NCBI RefSeq assembly: GCF_932274485.2
Contig: NC_065879.2
Coordinates: forward strand, 63,075,459-63,139,458
Origin: Patella vulgata
Taxonomy: Eukaryota; Mollusca; Gastropoda; Patellidae
Direction: 5' to 3'
DNA length: 64,000 bases
Shown: piece after piece, positions 34,201-43,929 of the stretch
Layout of the letters: every line of letters begins with the position of its first letter
How positions within the stretch are numbered: the first letter of the stretch is position 1
Made by a program: the position numbers and the translations under genes
The notes under the pieces: generated by a model
The model's database searches: none
What the model was told of the DNA's origin: nothing
Seen by the model: only the letters and a program-made list of their open reading frames with translations

Positions 34201-35835
34201 TTTACTATTTGTGTTGATTTGTCTTTTTTACACAAGCCCAACAGAATCTACTATGCCACTCAGCAGTCATAAGCTTACACGTACACATTGTGCCACCATG
34301 AAGATAGCATCGACAGTCAAAGATCATGTGACAAGGACAAGACTTGCTTTATTAGCACTATTTTCATCATTATAAGCTTTAGAAATTTTCAAAATAACAC
34401 TTGAGGAAGTCTAGTTAAAAAAAGAAAATGGTCTTTGAGATCGTAAATATAAAAAATCGTACTGGTCTAATACATGTACCTGAGCATCACTTTTATTTAC
34501 ATACATTAGAGAAAAAAATTATATGAAATACTTACACCAATATCATCGACAAGCATTTTATCCAATCCAACTGGTCCCAAACTACTCTTGACAATATTTG
34601 AAATTGTACATGCTGCCAACACTGAAAGTGTTAACAAATGAATTATTTTAAGCGGCAGGGAAAGCTATAAAAATTTAAAGGTATCTAGATAGATTTTGCA
34701 GTGGCTTGATAGGCCTATCAGAATCTGTTGTGCTTTTCGAACTTGATAATCAAGTTAGAAATGAAATGAAGTTTATTTAACGTCCTACTCTGACTGGGCT
34801 AAATAAGACGGACATACACCATACATTGTGCTACAAGGGAAATTTTGCCCGGGCATATTTTCATTGTGAATAAAATTTGATAGACTGGTGATCTTGATGG
34901 TTTCAATATCAATCTCCTATGTAATTGCCTTCAGTTATATTTTTCGTCGGCCAAACTCAAACGATCATAATGATCGCACTTTGTTTTTATTGCAACTCAT
35001 AATTGTAAAAATATCTGTCAAAATTAAACCACCCCTGCAACAGCTGCATCGGTTTAGCCCAACATGTAACGAAAGCGTTGTTGTTTTCCTCTCAGTCGAA
35101 ATTACAAGTAAATAGTCAAACTTCAACTTGCCAGAGAGAACTTTTATATTAATTGGGATATTTAGTTGTGCAATGGATTTTATAGAACAGGACAGGAGTT
35201 GATTTCAAACACACAGGTAAGTTTATAATAACCAAAGTTAAGTAGTTTATTCACAATCGAAGAAATCCGTTTAAAATTTACGATGGTTCAGTCTTCAGAC
35301 AGTAAAAATTATATTCCGATTTGTGTTTTTAATGTGAAAATTTTAGATTATGAGTTAGAGATTTACTAAATCATTTAGGCCTAGCTACATTTAACATTCC
35401 CTGGAAGAAAGAGTCTATGGGTAATCTCAAATTGAATGATTTTTTAATGTAAAAGATTTTAGATTATGAGTTAGAGATTTACTAAATCATTTAGCTACAT
35501 TTAACATTCCCTGGAAGAAATAGCCTATGGTAATCTCAAACTGAATGATCCGTTAACTATGGTTCTGAAAATGTTGCGAAAGGAAACAACATGCAGAATA
35601 TTCCAGAATGAGAAAGAAAGCACGTGTGTCTTTCGTTTTTTGACGTGAAATACTGTATTCAAACTCGCTACTTATCATGTTTTAGACATGCTTAACGCAA
35701 AACTTTTGGATAAAAAGTTTTAATATACATTTATGCATTCACTCAGCCTAGTTGATCCTTACCATTTTGTGTTCTGACAGATTGTCCGGTAGTTCTGTCC
35801 CCCCCAACAGTCAATGCAGTCATCGTTCCAGCCAT
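22041..35835 (-). CDS. TCP1: T-complex protein 1 subunit alpha (CCT1), 12 exons
   Basis: This gene encodes one of the eight paralogous subunits of the cytosolic TRiC/CCT ring, which folds actin, tubulin and other proteins using ATP. Coding exons on the minus strand, 5' to 3': 35835-35763, 34621-34536, 34057-33929, 33019-32922, 32753-32643, 27340-27159, 26174-26048, 25601-25426, 24524-24401, 23822-23630, 23078-22915, 22251-22041. They sum to 1674 nt, that is 557 residues plus TAA, close to human TCP1 as I remember it (556). Every intron is GT-AG and every junction keeps the frame. Group II chaperonin motifs appear in order: [40 protein letters not shown] and RIDDLIKL. Sequence such as [12 protein letters not shown] and [14 protein letters not shown] is specific to the alpha subunit rather than to CCT2-8. 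The start is the ATG at 35833-35835, which gives the usual short N-terminus. I see no damage, so it is probably functional. Confidence 0.97.
22915..23078 (-). CDS. TCP1: TCP1 exon 11
   Basis: It encodes residues 434-487: [20 protein letters not shown], then [18 protein letters not shown]. This is the C-terminal equatorial domain. The acceptor is TTTCAG and the donor GTAAGT. Confidence 0.96.
23486..23580 (-). mobile_element. Remnants of SINE B and SINE A in TCP1 intron 10
   Basis: 23490-23545 matches the tRNA head region of SINE B (GCCACATACAAGCC, GGGATCGAAACCAC on the plus strand). 23548-23580 matches the tail end of SINE A (AAAATGGGGTTTAA). Both are short and diverged. Confidence 0.5.
23630..23822 (-). 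CDS. TCP1: TCP1 exon 10
   Basis: It encodes residues 369-433. It holds [20 protein letters not shown], whose Asp in HDALC aligns with the hydrolytic Asp of GroEL-type chaperonins, followed by [20 protein letters not shown]. It ends on a complete codon with donor GTAAG. Confidence 0.96.
24401..24524 (-). CDS. TCP1: TCP1 exon 9
   Basis: It encodes residues 328-368, with [20 protein letters not shown] and [13 protein letters not shown]. The acceptor is TTACAG and the donor GTATGC. Confidence 0.95.
24749..25084 (-). mobile_element. SINE family A in TCP1 intron 8
   Basis: Near complete. On the plus strand it runs from AAATGAAATGGGATTCAACG to CTTAGTCACCGTGACC, the complement of the tRNA-like head. 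It sits 76 bp from a SINE B copy. Confidence 0.87.
25161..25380 (-). mobile_element. SINE family B in TCP1 intron 8
   Basis: Flanked by AATTGTTGAAAGG at 25148-25160 and 25381-25393. The head is partly deleted, so the B-box region is missing. The element stops 45 bp short of exon 8. Confidence 0.9.
25426..25601 (-). CDS. TCP1: TCP1 exon 8
   Basis: It encodes residues 269-327: [20 protein letters not shown], then [20 protein letters not shown] and a C-terminal part ending [10 protein letters not shown]. This is apical-domain core. The acceptor is GTCAG and the donor GTATA. Confidence 0.96.
26048..26174 (-). CDS. TCP1: TCP1 exon 7
   Basis: It encodes residues 227-268: [20 protein letters not shown] followed by [14 protein letters not shown] and GIRQ. 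This is apical-domain sequence that matches the alpha subunit closely. The acceptor is TTTCAG and the donor GTATA. Confidence 0.95.
26700..26935 (+). repeat. Fragment of the AATCAAATTGCTTATC tandem-repeat family in intron 6
   Basis: It contains AATTATCGAAACTTAGTCAAGG, CTAAGTTTCACCATTCTC and TAGTCCCTAGTTTTCTTC, matching the units and end region of the array at 27945-31500. Confidence 0.6.
27159..27340 (-). CDS. TCP1: TCP1 exon 6
   Basis: It encodes residues 166-226. It contains [14 protein letters not shown] and [19 protein letters not shown], which lead into the apical domain. It follows the long intron 5 (27341-32642). The acceptor is TTTAG and the donor GTAATG. Confidence 0.95.
27945..28425 (+). 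repeat. Degenerate tandem array in TCP1 intron 5, left part
   Basis: Units of roughly 185 bp contain AAGTTTCATCACTCTC, CAATCAAATTGCTTATC and AGAAAATGCTCATC-like stretches. It starts with CAAGCCAACAGTGAGGCTGA, which is also an end of the inverted relative at 48600-49420. It continues at 30346 after two nested insertions. Confidence 0.8.
28790..30308 (+). mobile_element. Tc1-type DNA transposon, copy 2, apparently complete
   Basis: Inverted ends CTATTCAAAAAAAGTAGG, about 35 bp, at both sides, with TA at 28788-28789 and 30309-30310. It carries an uninterrupted transposase gene. It lies in TCP1 intron 5 in antisense orientation to TCP1. By eye it differs from copy 1 at roughly one base per hundred, so both moved recently. 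Confidence 0.95.
29083..30102 (+). CDS. Tc1/mariner superfamily transposase (DD34E), intact
   Basis: A 339-residue cut-and-paste transposase in the nucleus that should recognise the element's own inverted ends and insert at TA. Residues 1-45 form the first helix-turn-helix ([19 protein letters not shown]). GRPR at 56-59 is the AT-hook-like linker, and a second helix-turn-helix spans about 75-112. The catalytic triad is D151 (FSDESRF), D241 (QDDNARCH) and E276 (SPIEHVW), with 34 residues between the last two, the Tc1 spacing. The glycine-rich [11 protein letters not shown] lies at 187-197. The length is normal for Tc1. The ATG chosen is the first that includes the full first helix-turn-helix. 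All hallmark residues are kept, so activity is plausible but unproven. Confidence 0.95.
   Translation: MRRLTQNERLHALGMLQIGTTQAVVARTMNVSQSVISRLWSRYRDTQSVQDRPRSGRPRATTQAQDRFIRTLALRNRVITANQISARLQTDTGVRVSGQTIRNRLHRGHLRARRPRVIPCLRDHHIQARRRWCRDRQHWDNRRWSNVMFSDESRFTVDFLDRRRRVWRRRNERFQDVNVIRHDRFGGGSVMVWGGITVAGRTALHVVAGRVTGQYYRDNILAVHVVPFARRHGRRFIFQDDNARCHRARIVTGYLQQQNITTLPWATPSPDLSPIEHVWDMLGQRLRQRQQRPANVQELAAALQQEWDNLDQNDLRRLIRSMPRRINACLANRGGFTRY
30346..31500 (+). repeat. Degenerate tandem array in TCP1 intron 5, right part
   Basis: Continues 27945-28425, with about six more units carrying CAACCAATCAAATTGCTTATC-type sequence. It ends with a GACGGACAGACAGACAGAC stretch and a hairpin-like CCCCTGCCTTCTTCGAAAGG at about 31474-31493. 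Confidence 0.8.
31501..32642. other. Remainder of TCP1 intron 5
   Basis: AT-rich intronic DNA with no recognised gene or element. Confidence 0.5.
32643..32753 (-). CDS. TCP1: TCP1 exon 5
   Basis: It encodes residues 129-165, running from [10 protein letters not shown] to [14 protein letters not shown], the conserved region before the intermediate domain. It ends with two bases of a proline codon completed by exon 6. The donor is GTATCC. Confidence 0.94.
32922..33019 (-). CDS. TCP1: TCP1 exon 4
   Basis: It encodes residues 97-128 plus two bases of K129: [18 protein letters not shown], then [13 protein letters not shown]. The acceptor is TTTCAG and the donor GTAAGT. Confidence 0.95.
33182..33385 (-). 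pseudogene. BED-like zinc-finger fragment in TCP1 intron 3
   Basis: The minus-strand reading includes [20 protein letters not shown] followed by [11 protein letters not shown]. The CxxC, F-IGNMGE, A--SH--GKKH layout matches a BED-type zinc finger found in transposase-related animal proteins. Both positions where the family has zinc-binding His carry Gln here, so the finger is probably dead. It is a 67-codon fragment with no visible partner domain and shares TCP1's strand but not its reading. Confidence 0.5.
33929..34057 (-). CDS. TCP1: TCP1 exon 3
   Basis: It encodes residues 54-96, containing TNDGATIL and GDGTTS, the nucleotide-phosphate binding loops of group II chaperonins. It is 129 nt long and phase 0 at both ends, with acceptor TTGCAG and donor GTATG. 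Confidence 0.96.
34536..34621 (-). CDS. TCP1: TCP1 exon 2
   Basis: It encodes residues 25-53, including [18 protein letters not shown], the first conserved equatorial-domain motif near the nucleotide pocket. The acceptor is TTTCAG and the donor GTAAG. It ends on a complete codon. Confidence 0.95.
34758..34857 (-). mobile_element. SINE family A tail fragment in TCP1 intron 1
   Basis: Plus-strand AATGAAATGAAGTTTATTTAA through TTTTGCCCGGGCAT matches the 3' body and tail of family A. It is 5'-truncated to about 100 bp. Confidence 0.75.
35341..35569. repeat. Tandem duplication in TCP1 intron 1, unit about 116 bp
   Basis: 35341-35456 and 35457-35569 share TTTTAGATTATGAGTTAGAG through ATTCCCTGGAAGAAA with a few differences. 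Confidence 0.85.
35763..35835 (-). CDS. TCP1: TCP1 exon 1
   Basis: It encodes residues 1-24 ([18 protein letters not shown] and on to TQN) plus the first base of codon 25. The donor is GTAAG. The N-terminus resembles the human start MEGPLSVFGDRSTGETIRSQN, with the GDR-TTG core kept. Confidence 0.93.
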
Positions 35836-36180
35836 GTTGACTCACGTTGTTTGTTGATAGTCTCGCTATTTATCGTAGTTTCTCGTTAAGAACTGACTCC
35901 AGTCGAATATATCAGTCGATGGCTGATTAAAATTTTGGAATAGTTTATAATTAATGTAATTCGAAGAAAAAACGCACTAATTCAAATATCGTTTATCATC
36001 ATTTTTTTTTTCACCCATGTTCAAATTTGATTGTTAAATTAAAACTGTGCGCTATTGCGTTCCTCCAAATCCCTAAAACAACTCATGCGAACCTCCCTTT
36101 GTAAGTATTATTATGGTCATCTAGCTACAATGATGCTATCTACAGCGAGTTGTGTGTATAGGGCCTAAAATGACCAGGCC
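35836..36180 (-). other. TCP1 5' flank, presumed 5'UTR and promoter region
   Basis: This stretch lies immediately upstream of the TCP1 ATG. I see no TATA box at a sensible distance, no divergent gene and no recognisable repeat. Promoter identity is inferred from position alone. Confidence 0.3.
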
Positions 36181-36502
36181 CGCGGGCCCGGTTTAACAAA
36201 ACATTCCAAGGCTCAAGTTAAGAATTACTCAAAACCATTCGCCTTATTTTAACTAAAATATAGCGCTTTATAAAACTTTTGTTGTTTTAATGTATCAAAT
36301 GTACCAATAAGAAACTATGTGCAAAGTTTTGTGTTTCTGGATCAAAGATATTTCTCATGAACTATGATTGACTTAATAAGTCTGATGCTTTGAGAAACCG
36401 CGGTGCCCGAACATTTACCAGACATATGCCATACGAACAGAAGCCACGGAGAGCGAATTGTCAAGCATACATTATGTGTCGTTTAATGGTGCAAGACATT
36501 AA

Positions 36503-36680
36503 AGATACATTATAGGAGATTACATAAAGAGCTGACAGTTATAATAGTTAAGAATGCGTTTGCGAGAGAACCATGCAGGGACCGGCACATGGTGGGTGAC
36601 CGATTTTCACCATTTTTTTTATGTATGATGGGTAACCCTTCCAAACCCCACTGCCACAATTTTAGATCAATCGAACCATT
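36503..36680. mobile_element. TTAA-associated MITE relative, partial
   Basis: TTAA at 36499-36502 is followed by AGATACATTATAGGAGATTA and TATAATAGTTAAGAATGCG, the inverted form of the right end of the element at 17300-17693. It goes on into a segment related to 39720-39900. The right boundary was not found. Confidence 0.5.
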
Positions 36681-38304
36681 TTTAGAGCGTAGAAAAAAAA
36701 ATGAAATTTTAAGGCCGAAAAAAGCCAAAAAATCATCATTTTCAGGCTACTTTTCAATTATATCGAACAACTAAACTACGGCGAGTAGATTAATGAAACT
36801 TTATAGCGTAGCAGATATGGTAAGTGAGTATACATTCTGAAAGTTTGGTGGATTTTCATGGAGCGGTTTTTGGTATAGGGACTTATTGCTGCAAGGTTCC
36901 AAAATAGCTCAATTTATGTATGTCATTTTATTCTATCTATATCTCACCAACTGCGGGTTTAAGTATTTTTTTGGAATGCTGACTGAAAAGGCAATGATCT
37001 ATAGTATTAAGATCAAGAAAAAAATTGGGTGGCACTCGACCCGTTTAGTAGTAAATAATTTCCATTTTTGTACAAAAATAACGATTTTCAACAAAAATGA
37101 CGAAAAATAAACCGCTTTATTTACACACTGAAAAGTGTAACATGGCACTTGAAACCAAATTAACGTGGTTTCCAGGCCCATTAAGAGCAAGCCATAATAA
37201 AAATAGAAATAAACAAATAAATATAAACGCAGATTATATACTTTCATCAAAAAATTCAAGTTTAAAAAATGTTCCATTATCAAAACCACAAATATATATT
37301 CCAATCCATCTATCTATCTATCTAGCTAGCGCTATCTATCTATCTATTTATCTATCTATCCAATAAGTATCTAATCACGAAAACTGAGCTCAAAATTACA
37401 CCGTTAAAATTTTCAAACGATGAAGTTTGAAAAGCTTAATTTACTGTAAATGGTAAATACAATTAATTTATCTAGACAATTTGTCAACATTTTATTAATT
37501 TGGCAATATAACCTCATGATCTAGTAGAAGGATGATGAATTTTTGAATAGCAAATCATAAAAACTAAATAGTGTACTAGTCATATACATCTGTCTATACT
37601 TGAGAAACGAATCGAGCGATATTTCAAAAAGACAAAAAACAAATTCTTTATGAGCGTAAGGTCACTATTTTAGCATACTCCCCGCAGTGTTTCGTTTGAT
37701 TAGACCTAATCCCACTCAACACTGCCGTAATGAAAGCAAATTTCTGTTCCAAATTATGACTGGTCAATTGTCCGATTAACAACCAATACCTAACTGCGTA
37801 ACAATATCATTCTGGTTTAAACAGAGTTTCAAATATGTTAACATAACGTTACGTCATGATTCACGAAATTTATTACGAACTATTAACCAGTGCATAGCAG
37901 AATATTGCAGAAAAACTAATTGCGTGACAAACGAGGCTATCAACATGTCTACAATGTAAACAATACTGTTTGGAGACGAACAATGCTTTCACCGTTTTTA
38001 ATACCTTATATCACTGTCCAAAGTTTTAGGGAAGACCCCAGATTAAACGAAAGACTTTACTTAGGAGCGATTTGATTGAACGGGAAGAATAGACACATTC
38101 CCTCAAAAACGTAAGTATCAGAAGTCAATCCAGCAATGGCCAGAGCGGCATTTCTCTGGCTTTTGCTTCAGGAATATGCTATTATAGTTTCTTTCCGATA
38201 ACTGGCTACTAAACCGCATTTTAGTTGTGCAAAAGACGGTAAAATGAACAACTGATTTCATCCGCCATCTTGGAGGCTGGAGTGCAAATCTAACTTCGGC
38301 CTGA
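36681..38304. other. Intergenic DNA, microsatellite only
   Basis: No gene seen. A (CTAT)n microsatellite lies at about 37306-37362, interrupted by CTAGCTAGCG. Confidence 0.55.
37306..37362. repeat. (CTAT)n microsatellite
   Basis: About twelve tetranucleotide units with a short interruption. Confidence 0.9.
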
Positions 38305-39400
38305 CCTATAATAATAATAATAATAATAATATTAATGTGTACATTTATATAGCACACATACTCCATGTACAGAAGCATGTCCACTGCGCATACAATTAAA
38401 TTAATTTAATTAATCTTGATAAGTCTTGATGTAAAACAAGAAAGGGTTTGAGATGATTTAATGATCTGTGGAAGATTGTTACGCAGTTTAGGCGCATTCA
38501 CTGTGCACGATCCGTATCTAAATGATATTAATTTCCACCTTGAGCAACAAGGTTGATGAATGTGTGTTCAGCCGGAGGTTACTCGAGGGAACTTGTATGT
38601 GCATAAAGTTAGTATTTGAGCTAAGCCATTCACACACTGATACGTCAAAGACAGACCTTTGAAGATGATTGGCAGCCAATAGATTGATTTCAGAGTAATA
38701 TGAGAGTGTTTTGATGATCTGGTAAGAATGCGAGCTGCGGTATTTTCTACAAGTTGATTTTTTTTAATATTGGCACTAGATGTTTCTACTAGCTAGCTGT
38801 TACAGTAGCCAATCCTTGGGAATACCAATGAACATATAAGTGTAGCAGCTGCTTCCTGGCTAATAAAATGTTTACATGGCCAATGTTCCTGGATCAAATT
38901 CACAGTGTCTCATGGTACAAATATTGCATCTCGTACTACCACATCATTTGAACTTGTATTTTTCAGATGTGTATTTTGACCACATAAAATACATTCTGAT
39001 TTACTTAATTCAATTAAATTTAATTTCAACATATGTCTTGTCATCCTATCTTTAATGTCATGTGTACACAATTTAATGTCAAAATAATTAGGGAATGAAA
39101 CAGTTTTTGAAAGGGAATAACTTGCGATCAGCTGTGTATCATCTGTATAAGAATGTCATCCTAGGAACCATGATTGTCGAGTAGTTGTCCCAAATTCTTA
39201 GTATACATTATAGAAAGGACAGGTCCAAGGACTGATCCTTGTGGAACTCCCGAATCATCTGTACCGGCCCTACACAGGGTTGCTGGAAGGCGGATGCACG
39301 GGGTATTATCAGGCCTAATAATCCAGGCAATGAATGATTTTATTGGAAAAATGATGTAAAAAATGAAGTCATTTTCTTCAAGTTCGACCATCAAATTTAA
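38305..39400 (-). mobile_element. CR1/L2-type LINE fragment
   Basis: The minus strand encodes SGVPQGSVLGPVLS, a reverse-transcriptase landmark, at about 39230. Decayed downstream pieces follow, including AAATLICSLVFPRIGYCNSL, NTAARILTRSSKHSHITL, LTYQCVNGLA and NAPKLRNNLPQIIKSSQTLS, all typical of the C-terminal half of L2/CR1-like polymerases. The 3' end is an (ATT)n run, complement at 38308-38331. Many frame breaks show an old, 5'-truncated copy. Confidence 0.82.
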
Positions 39401-39719
39401 TATGAAAGAAATCCGTGCCAGTCATTTTGTCAAAACCAAATATTAGTATTAGTAGTCCTCAACTTCCATTATTAATAGAATTGTCTCAGCCCCGCGGTGG
39501 GTGAGATATGGCATCATGAAATTTATGTTTTAGCATATAGCAAAAACTACGTCTCAAAATAAATTCCTCATAGCCTCAAATGGTTTTGGAAAAATTTAAT
39601 AGTCATATATATTGAAGTAATAGACATGATCATTCATAAAAAATAATTTAAAAAAAATAAAAAATCAATAGACAATTTATGGGAATATTTGAATTTAGGG
39701 TTGTTTTTTTTTTTTTAAA

Positions 39720-40185
39720 AATGACGTTTTTTTAACTCTAAAATGGCCATAGCTGATTCTCCGTAACTACAAGGTTGGTGACCCTCATATTTCATGTGGG
39801 GTTTACGGGGTACCCAATGACCAAATCTGCCAAGTGTGGTCAAAATCGCCCGACACCGCTTGTGCCGGTTTTTTTTAAATTTTGCATGATTCTCTCGCGA
39901 ACTCATTCTTAAAAACTAGATAATATAAAGGGAATTTCCTGAAAATTTCAGTCAAATAATTGATCCACTCTGAACCGAGATTTTACCGATTGAATTTTCG
40001 ACCTAGCCTCGATCATCATTACTAATGTTGGTCCGATAAAAACATAGTCTCGATTATCCATTTCATGATTAATTCATGAATGAAGTTTGAGCAACAATTC
40101 GAATCCTAATCCAGCAAATATCACAGGCTAGCGTTGACATCGAGAGCTAAATCTGCTTATTGCAGGTCTTTCTTTATGGTTTCTA
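39720..40185. repeat. Rearranged copy of the TTAA-type MITE family
   Basis: 39890-40145 matches the inverted right half of 17300-17693 (GATCCACTCTGAACCGAGA, TAGTCTCGATTATCC). The next about 40 bp (GAGCTAAATCTGCTTATTGC) are in direct orientation, so this copy is chimeric. 39720-39890 is related in inverse to 36550-36640. Confidence 0.55.
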
Positions 40186-40200
40186 GCGTCATTTTAGCAT

Positions 40201-42003
40201 ATACCCAGACAGCCACTCAGCTTTGGCCCAAGTATGGCCCACGTCTGGCAGCATCTGGCTGGATGTGGCCCATATCCAGCCAGATGTTGCCAGATGTGGG
40301 CCATACCTGGCTAACACTTGGCAACTATTGGCTCACTACTGATGAATTAAACTTATTTTTGTAACTGGTATCGAATATCTTGTCAGTTTGTTTAACAGTT
40401 TTAAATTTTTTGATTTATATTCAAAACATTTGAAAAAATAATATTATGCGAAAAGTTTGCCATATCTGGACCAGAGATGGCCCACATCCAACTGGCCAAA
40501 TGCCTCAAAATATCAACACAATAAATTTCGGCTCAGAATCTGACATCTAGTTTCCAGTAGAATTTTCCCTTGTTCTATATTAGTTTTATTACAAATAAAT
40601 ATTAAAGTCTTAAAATAATATTTTTTTAATGTACCGGTACTGTATATAATATAAATGGGATCCTCTCACCCCACCCTCCCCCAAAAGCCAGTAAATGTAA
40701 ATCTTTAAAGCAAAAATAATAAATTATTCTTGAAAGAAGTCAATGAAATAAAGACAAAGTTTATTTGAACACAGCCTGAGTGTTGGGTATCATGCTACAA
40801 AGTAGTTAGATTTTAATTACTATAGCAGATTCTGTACTCAGATTATACAATTTGTTGAAGCATGTAAATCTTTCAACAAAGCATAATGAACAGCCCATTT
40901 ACTATCTTGAAATCTGTTTGATCATTGGCTGAATTTAAAATTGTAAAATTCAGTGTAAAACAACTTAATAGAATTTAGTACTAACAAGAAACTGAAGACA
41001 TTGCAGTGGTACAAAACTGTTCATTATTTTCACAGAACTTAGTTAAAGATAAAAAGATAAGTACATTTTATTACTTTCTCTACAATAATATTAAATTAGA
41101 TAGATTTATGTGATTTCATTATATATAACTTCATTTAACTATTCTTTTGCCTTGGCAAATAAGAATTATTTGACTTAATACTTTGGTACACGTGCTTGCA
41201 TTGACAGACCCCTTGGCCATGCTTTATATAAAGAAGGAAAAACATGTTTTTTATGTACATTTTTTGCATTTATTGCAGGTGTGATAAATAACTTCACCAC
41301 TAGGATGCAATGGAAAATAATTTCAAAAATGTTGTAAACAAAATGGTTGTATGGGGGAAGAACAAAAACACAGGGAAGAGGAGGAGGAGATAGCTGCAGA
41401 ATGAAGAAGGCGAGAATGATATTGACATGGATAATTTGTATGCCTTAATATAACGAACAGTGAAATCTTGTCGAAACGTTGTGTGTATATAATATAGTGA
41501 CTGTTATCCATAGAACTGTGCTGTGTTATATGGATGAATAAATTTATTATTTAAGATTTTGCTTTTGTTGTTAATGTATGTTGTTTGTGCTGCATGCAAG
41601 ATATCCTTAATTTCTACTATCATTTTGGGACTAACATATGGTTCAACCCTATTTCAATAACTGACGAAGTTGGACAGGCTACCCTACTCCTTCAGTCCTT
41701 GTCACATGCAAGCAGGGATTCGCAACCACGCCACTTGACTGGAGGACCGACCTTTTAATTTCACGAGCAAGTGTTAAACCACTAGACCATGGAATAACGG
41801 GTTGCCCTATTTGGCCCACATCTGGCATGGTATGAATTTCATCTGTGGGCCACATTTGGGCCAGTGATGGCCCAGACAAGGGCCAATTGTGCCATCTCTG
41901 CCCATGTCTGCCAGATCTGGCCCACATGTGGCATGCCATATCCGGCCCAATCATTTTGCCACATGTTGCCAGATCTGGGCCAAATATGGTGTGCTGTCTG
42001 GGT
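40201..42003. mobile_element. Element with long inverted ends rich in TGGCCCA/TCTGGC motifs
   Basis: The left end TACCCAGACAGC (about 40201) is matched by GCTGTCTGGGTA at the right (about 41992-42003). Both subterminal regions of 100-200 bp are packed with variants of TGGCCCACATCTGGC and its complement. The middle (about 40430-41600) has no recognisable transposase. This looks like a non-autonomous DNA transposon of about 1.8 kb. I cannot assign the superfamily, and no clear target duplication was found. Confidence 0.6.
41622..41800 (-). mobile_element. Diverged SINE B-like copy with a different tRNA head
   Basis: The plus strand shows TTTGGGACTAACATATGG and CCCTACTCCTT as in family B. The head complement (CACTAGACCATGGAATAAC) differs from the usual one, suggesting a subfamily with another tRNA-like head. 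It lies inside the TGGCCCA-rich element. Confidence 0.55.
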
Positions 42004-42009
42004 ATCTGG

Positions 42010-42790
42010 GGTAATTTGCTAAAACACAGGCACTGAGGTTTAACACAAGAACATGACATAGCCTACCAATTATACGTACTACGGTTTAGTTTTTTACTGA
42101 TGTAATAATAATCAGATGTACACGAATTTGACAGTAAATTCTAAACAAAAAACGTGACCACCAGACGCCAAAATACCCCAAATCATGTTAATCTAGAATT
42201 CCAACGGAGCTCTTCGTGTCACCGAACAGATAACAATCTTCTATAAACACCGTTCGACATTGGTCATACTTTTCTCGGATATATTAATGACGAATCATTG
42301 ACAACAAGAATTTAGCGCCTATAACGAAACGAACACGAAGTTAAAAGTTTCGCTTTCAGTTTCGTTTATAATGATCGGGTTCCAGTCAGCCCTAGGCTAT
42401 AGTAGTAGGTCTGAACGTAGGTCTCATTACACCCAAGAGAACTTACCCAGAAAGTAGGAATAAAATTAGTTTTCCAAGTCCCGATTTATTTATTGAGAAA
42501 ATAAAAACTAAAGCCTTGCTTTTGTTAGTTGTTACTGTAGAGGCTAACAACAGCCCCGAGAGGCACAGAGGCAGCCCTTGACGCTGCTACTAGCATGTTA
42601 AAATGACTATAATAACTTGCTGATACTATGAAACACCTTTCAAACAATGACACCGTAGGGTTCCGCCATCAATGTTTCAAGAGATAATGGAACATATCCA
42701 AGACTAGAAATGGTTCCACTACTGATGTCTTCCGCCTTACTCCAGCCACACGATACATTTAATTGTAGCTAATCCAAGACATGATAAAAA
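42010..42790. other. Intergenic DNA, nothing recognised
   Basis: No gene, RNA or familiar repeat. Confidence 0.45.
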
Positions 42791-42799
42791 AAACCAATG

Positions 42800-43470
42800 T
42801 TATTCTTCCACCTAATAGCCCATTTGCTTCTCCTGTTAATTGTAGGCCTACGGAAGAAAGATGCTTCTCTACGATTCTGCGTAGATTATAGAAAACTTAA
42901 CTCGAAAATTGTTCGTGATTCTTATGCTCTTCCTCGTATAGACGAAATTTTGGATTCTTTAAATGGATCAAAATATTTTTCATAGTTAGAATTAAAAAGT
43001 GGATATTTGCAATTTGAAATGGCAGAAGAGAATAAATGTAAAACCGCTTTCACTACAGGTAGCCTTGGTTTTTGGGAGTTCAATTTTCCCGGCTGAAAAT
43101 GTCAATTTCTTCAGTCATCGTTAAAATATTTAGGACGTATCAGTTCTAAAGATGGTATTAAAGCTGACTCTGATAAAATTTATACCCTTACAACCTGGTC
43201 GATTCCAACATCTGTTTCTGAAGTACGTAGTTTTCTGGGATTTTGTGGATGTTTCAGACGCTTCAAGGATTATGCTAAGATTACTCGACCTTTAACTGAC
43301 CTTCTTATTGGCGATCAACCTAAAAACACAGAAAATCTACTTGTAGTTCAACAACAATTTTTTTGATAATCTTATTTCTCATTTAACTTCTCATATTTTG
43401 GCTTTCGATGATTTTATTCATCCTTTTATACTATATAGAAGCAGAAGCTAGAATTTCTCGTGGTTGAAGT
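42800..43470 (+). mobile_element. Fossil Ty3/gypsy-like LTR retrotransposon, pol fragment
   Basis: Pieces of a Ty3/gypsy reverse transcriptase (LRFCVDYRKLN region near 42865) and of the following connection region (VRSFLGFCGCFRRF near 43225) are recognisable. The element is broken by several changes and lacks gag, most of pol and any LTR that I could find. It looks old. Sequence up to about 43690 may also belong to it, but this is uncertain. Confidence 0.8.
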
Positions 43471-43835
43471 AGCCTATTCATCCGATTCGTCTGTTCTGTT
43501 TGTGTTACTAACGTGTTACCTGATATTTTTGTTCCGGATATTACTGTTCCTGATATTACTGTTACTGATGATTCAATTTTTTAATTCGATCCTAATACTT
43601 CCTCGGATAATATTACACAACCAGTCCCAGCTAAACCAGCTGCTTGGATCCAATCTGGTGTTTGGGTTTTAGAGAATACTGTTTGGATTTGATTTTCATT
43701 GTTTGTATATCTATTTTTAAAACGATTTTCTATTTCTGTATTATTTATTAGGTTAAAAATTTCAATATTAGTTGCTTACATTTTTTACTCGATGACGACT
43801 TGCCTTTATTTATGGATTATGATTTTGGTTATTTA

Positions 43836-43898
43836 AATGAAATGAAATGGGGTTTCTACTGTTCTGCTCCGAACTGGACTAATGAGAGAGAGAGAGGG

Positions 43899-43929
<31 letters not shown>

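Noticed and set aside
22041-35835. Another CCT subunit or an archaeal-type thermosome
   Set aside because: Residues such as [22 protein letters not shown] and [14 protein letters not shown] match the alpha subunit specifically, and the gene has 11 introns.
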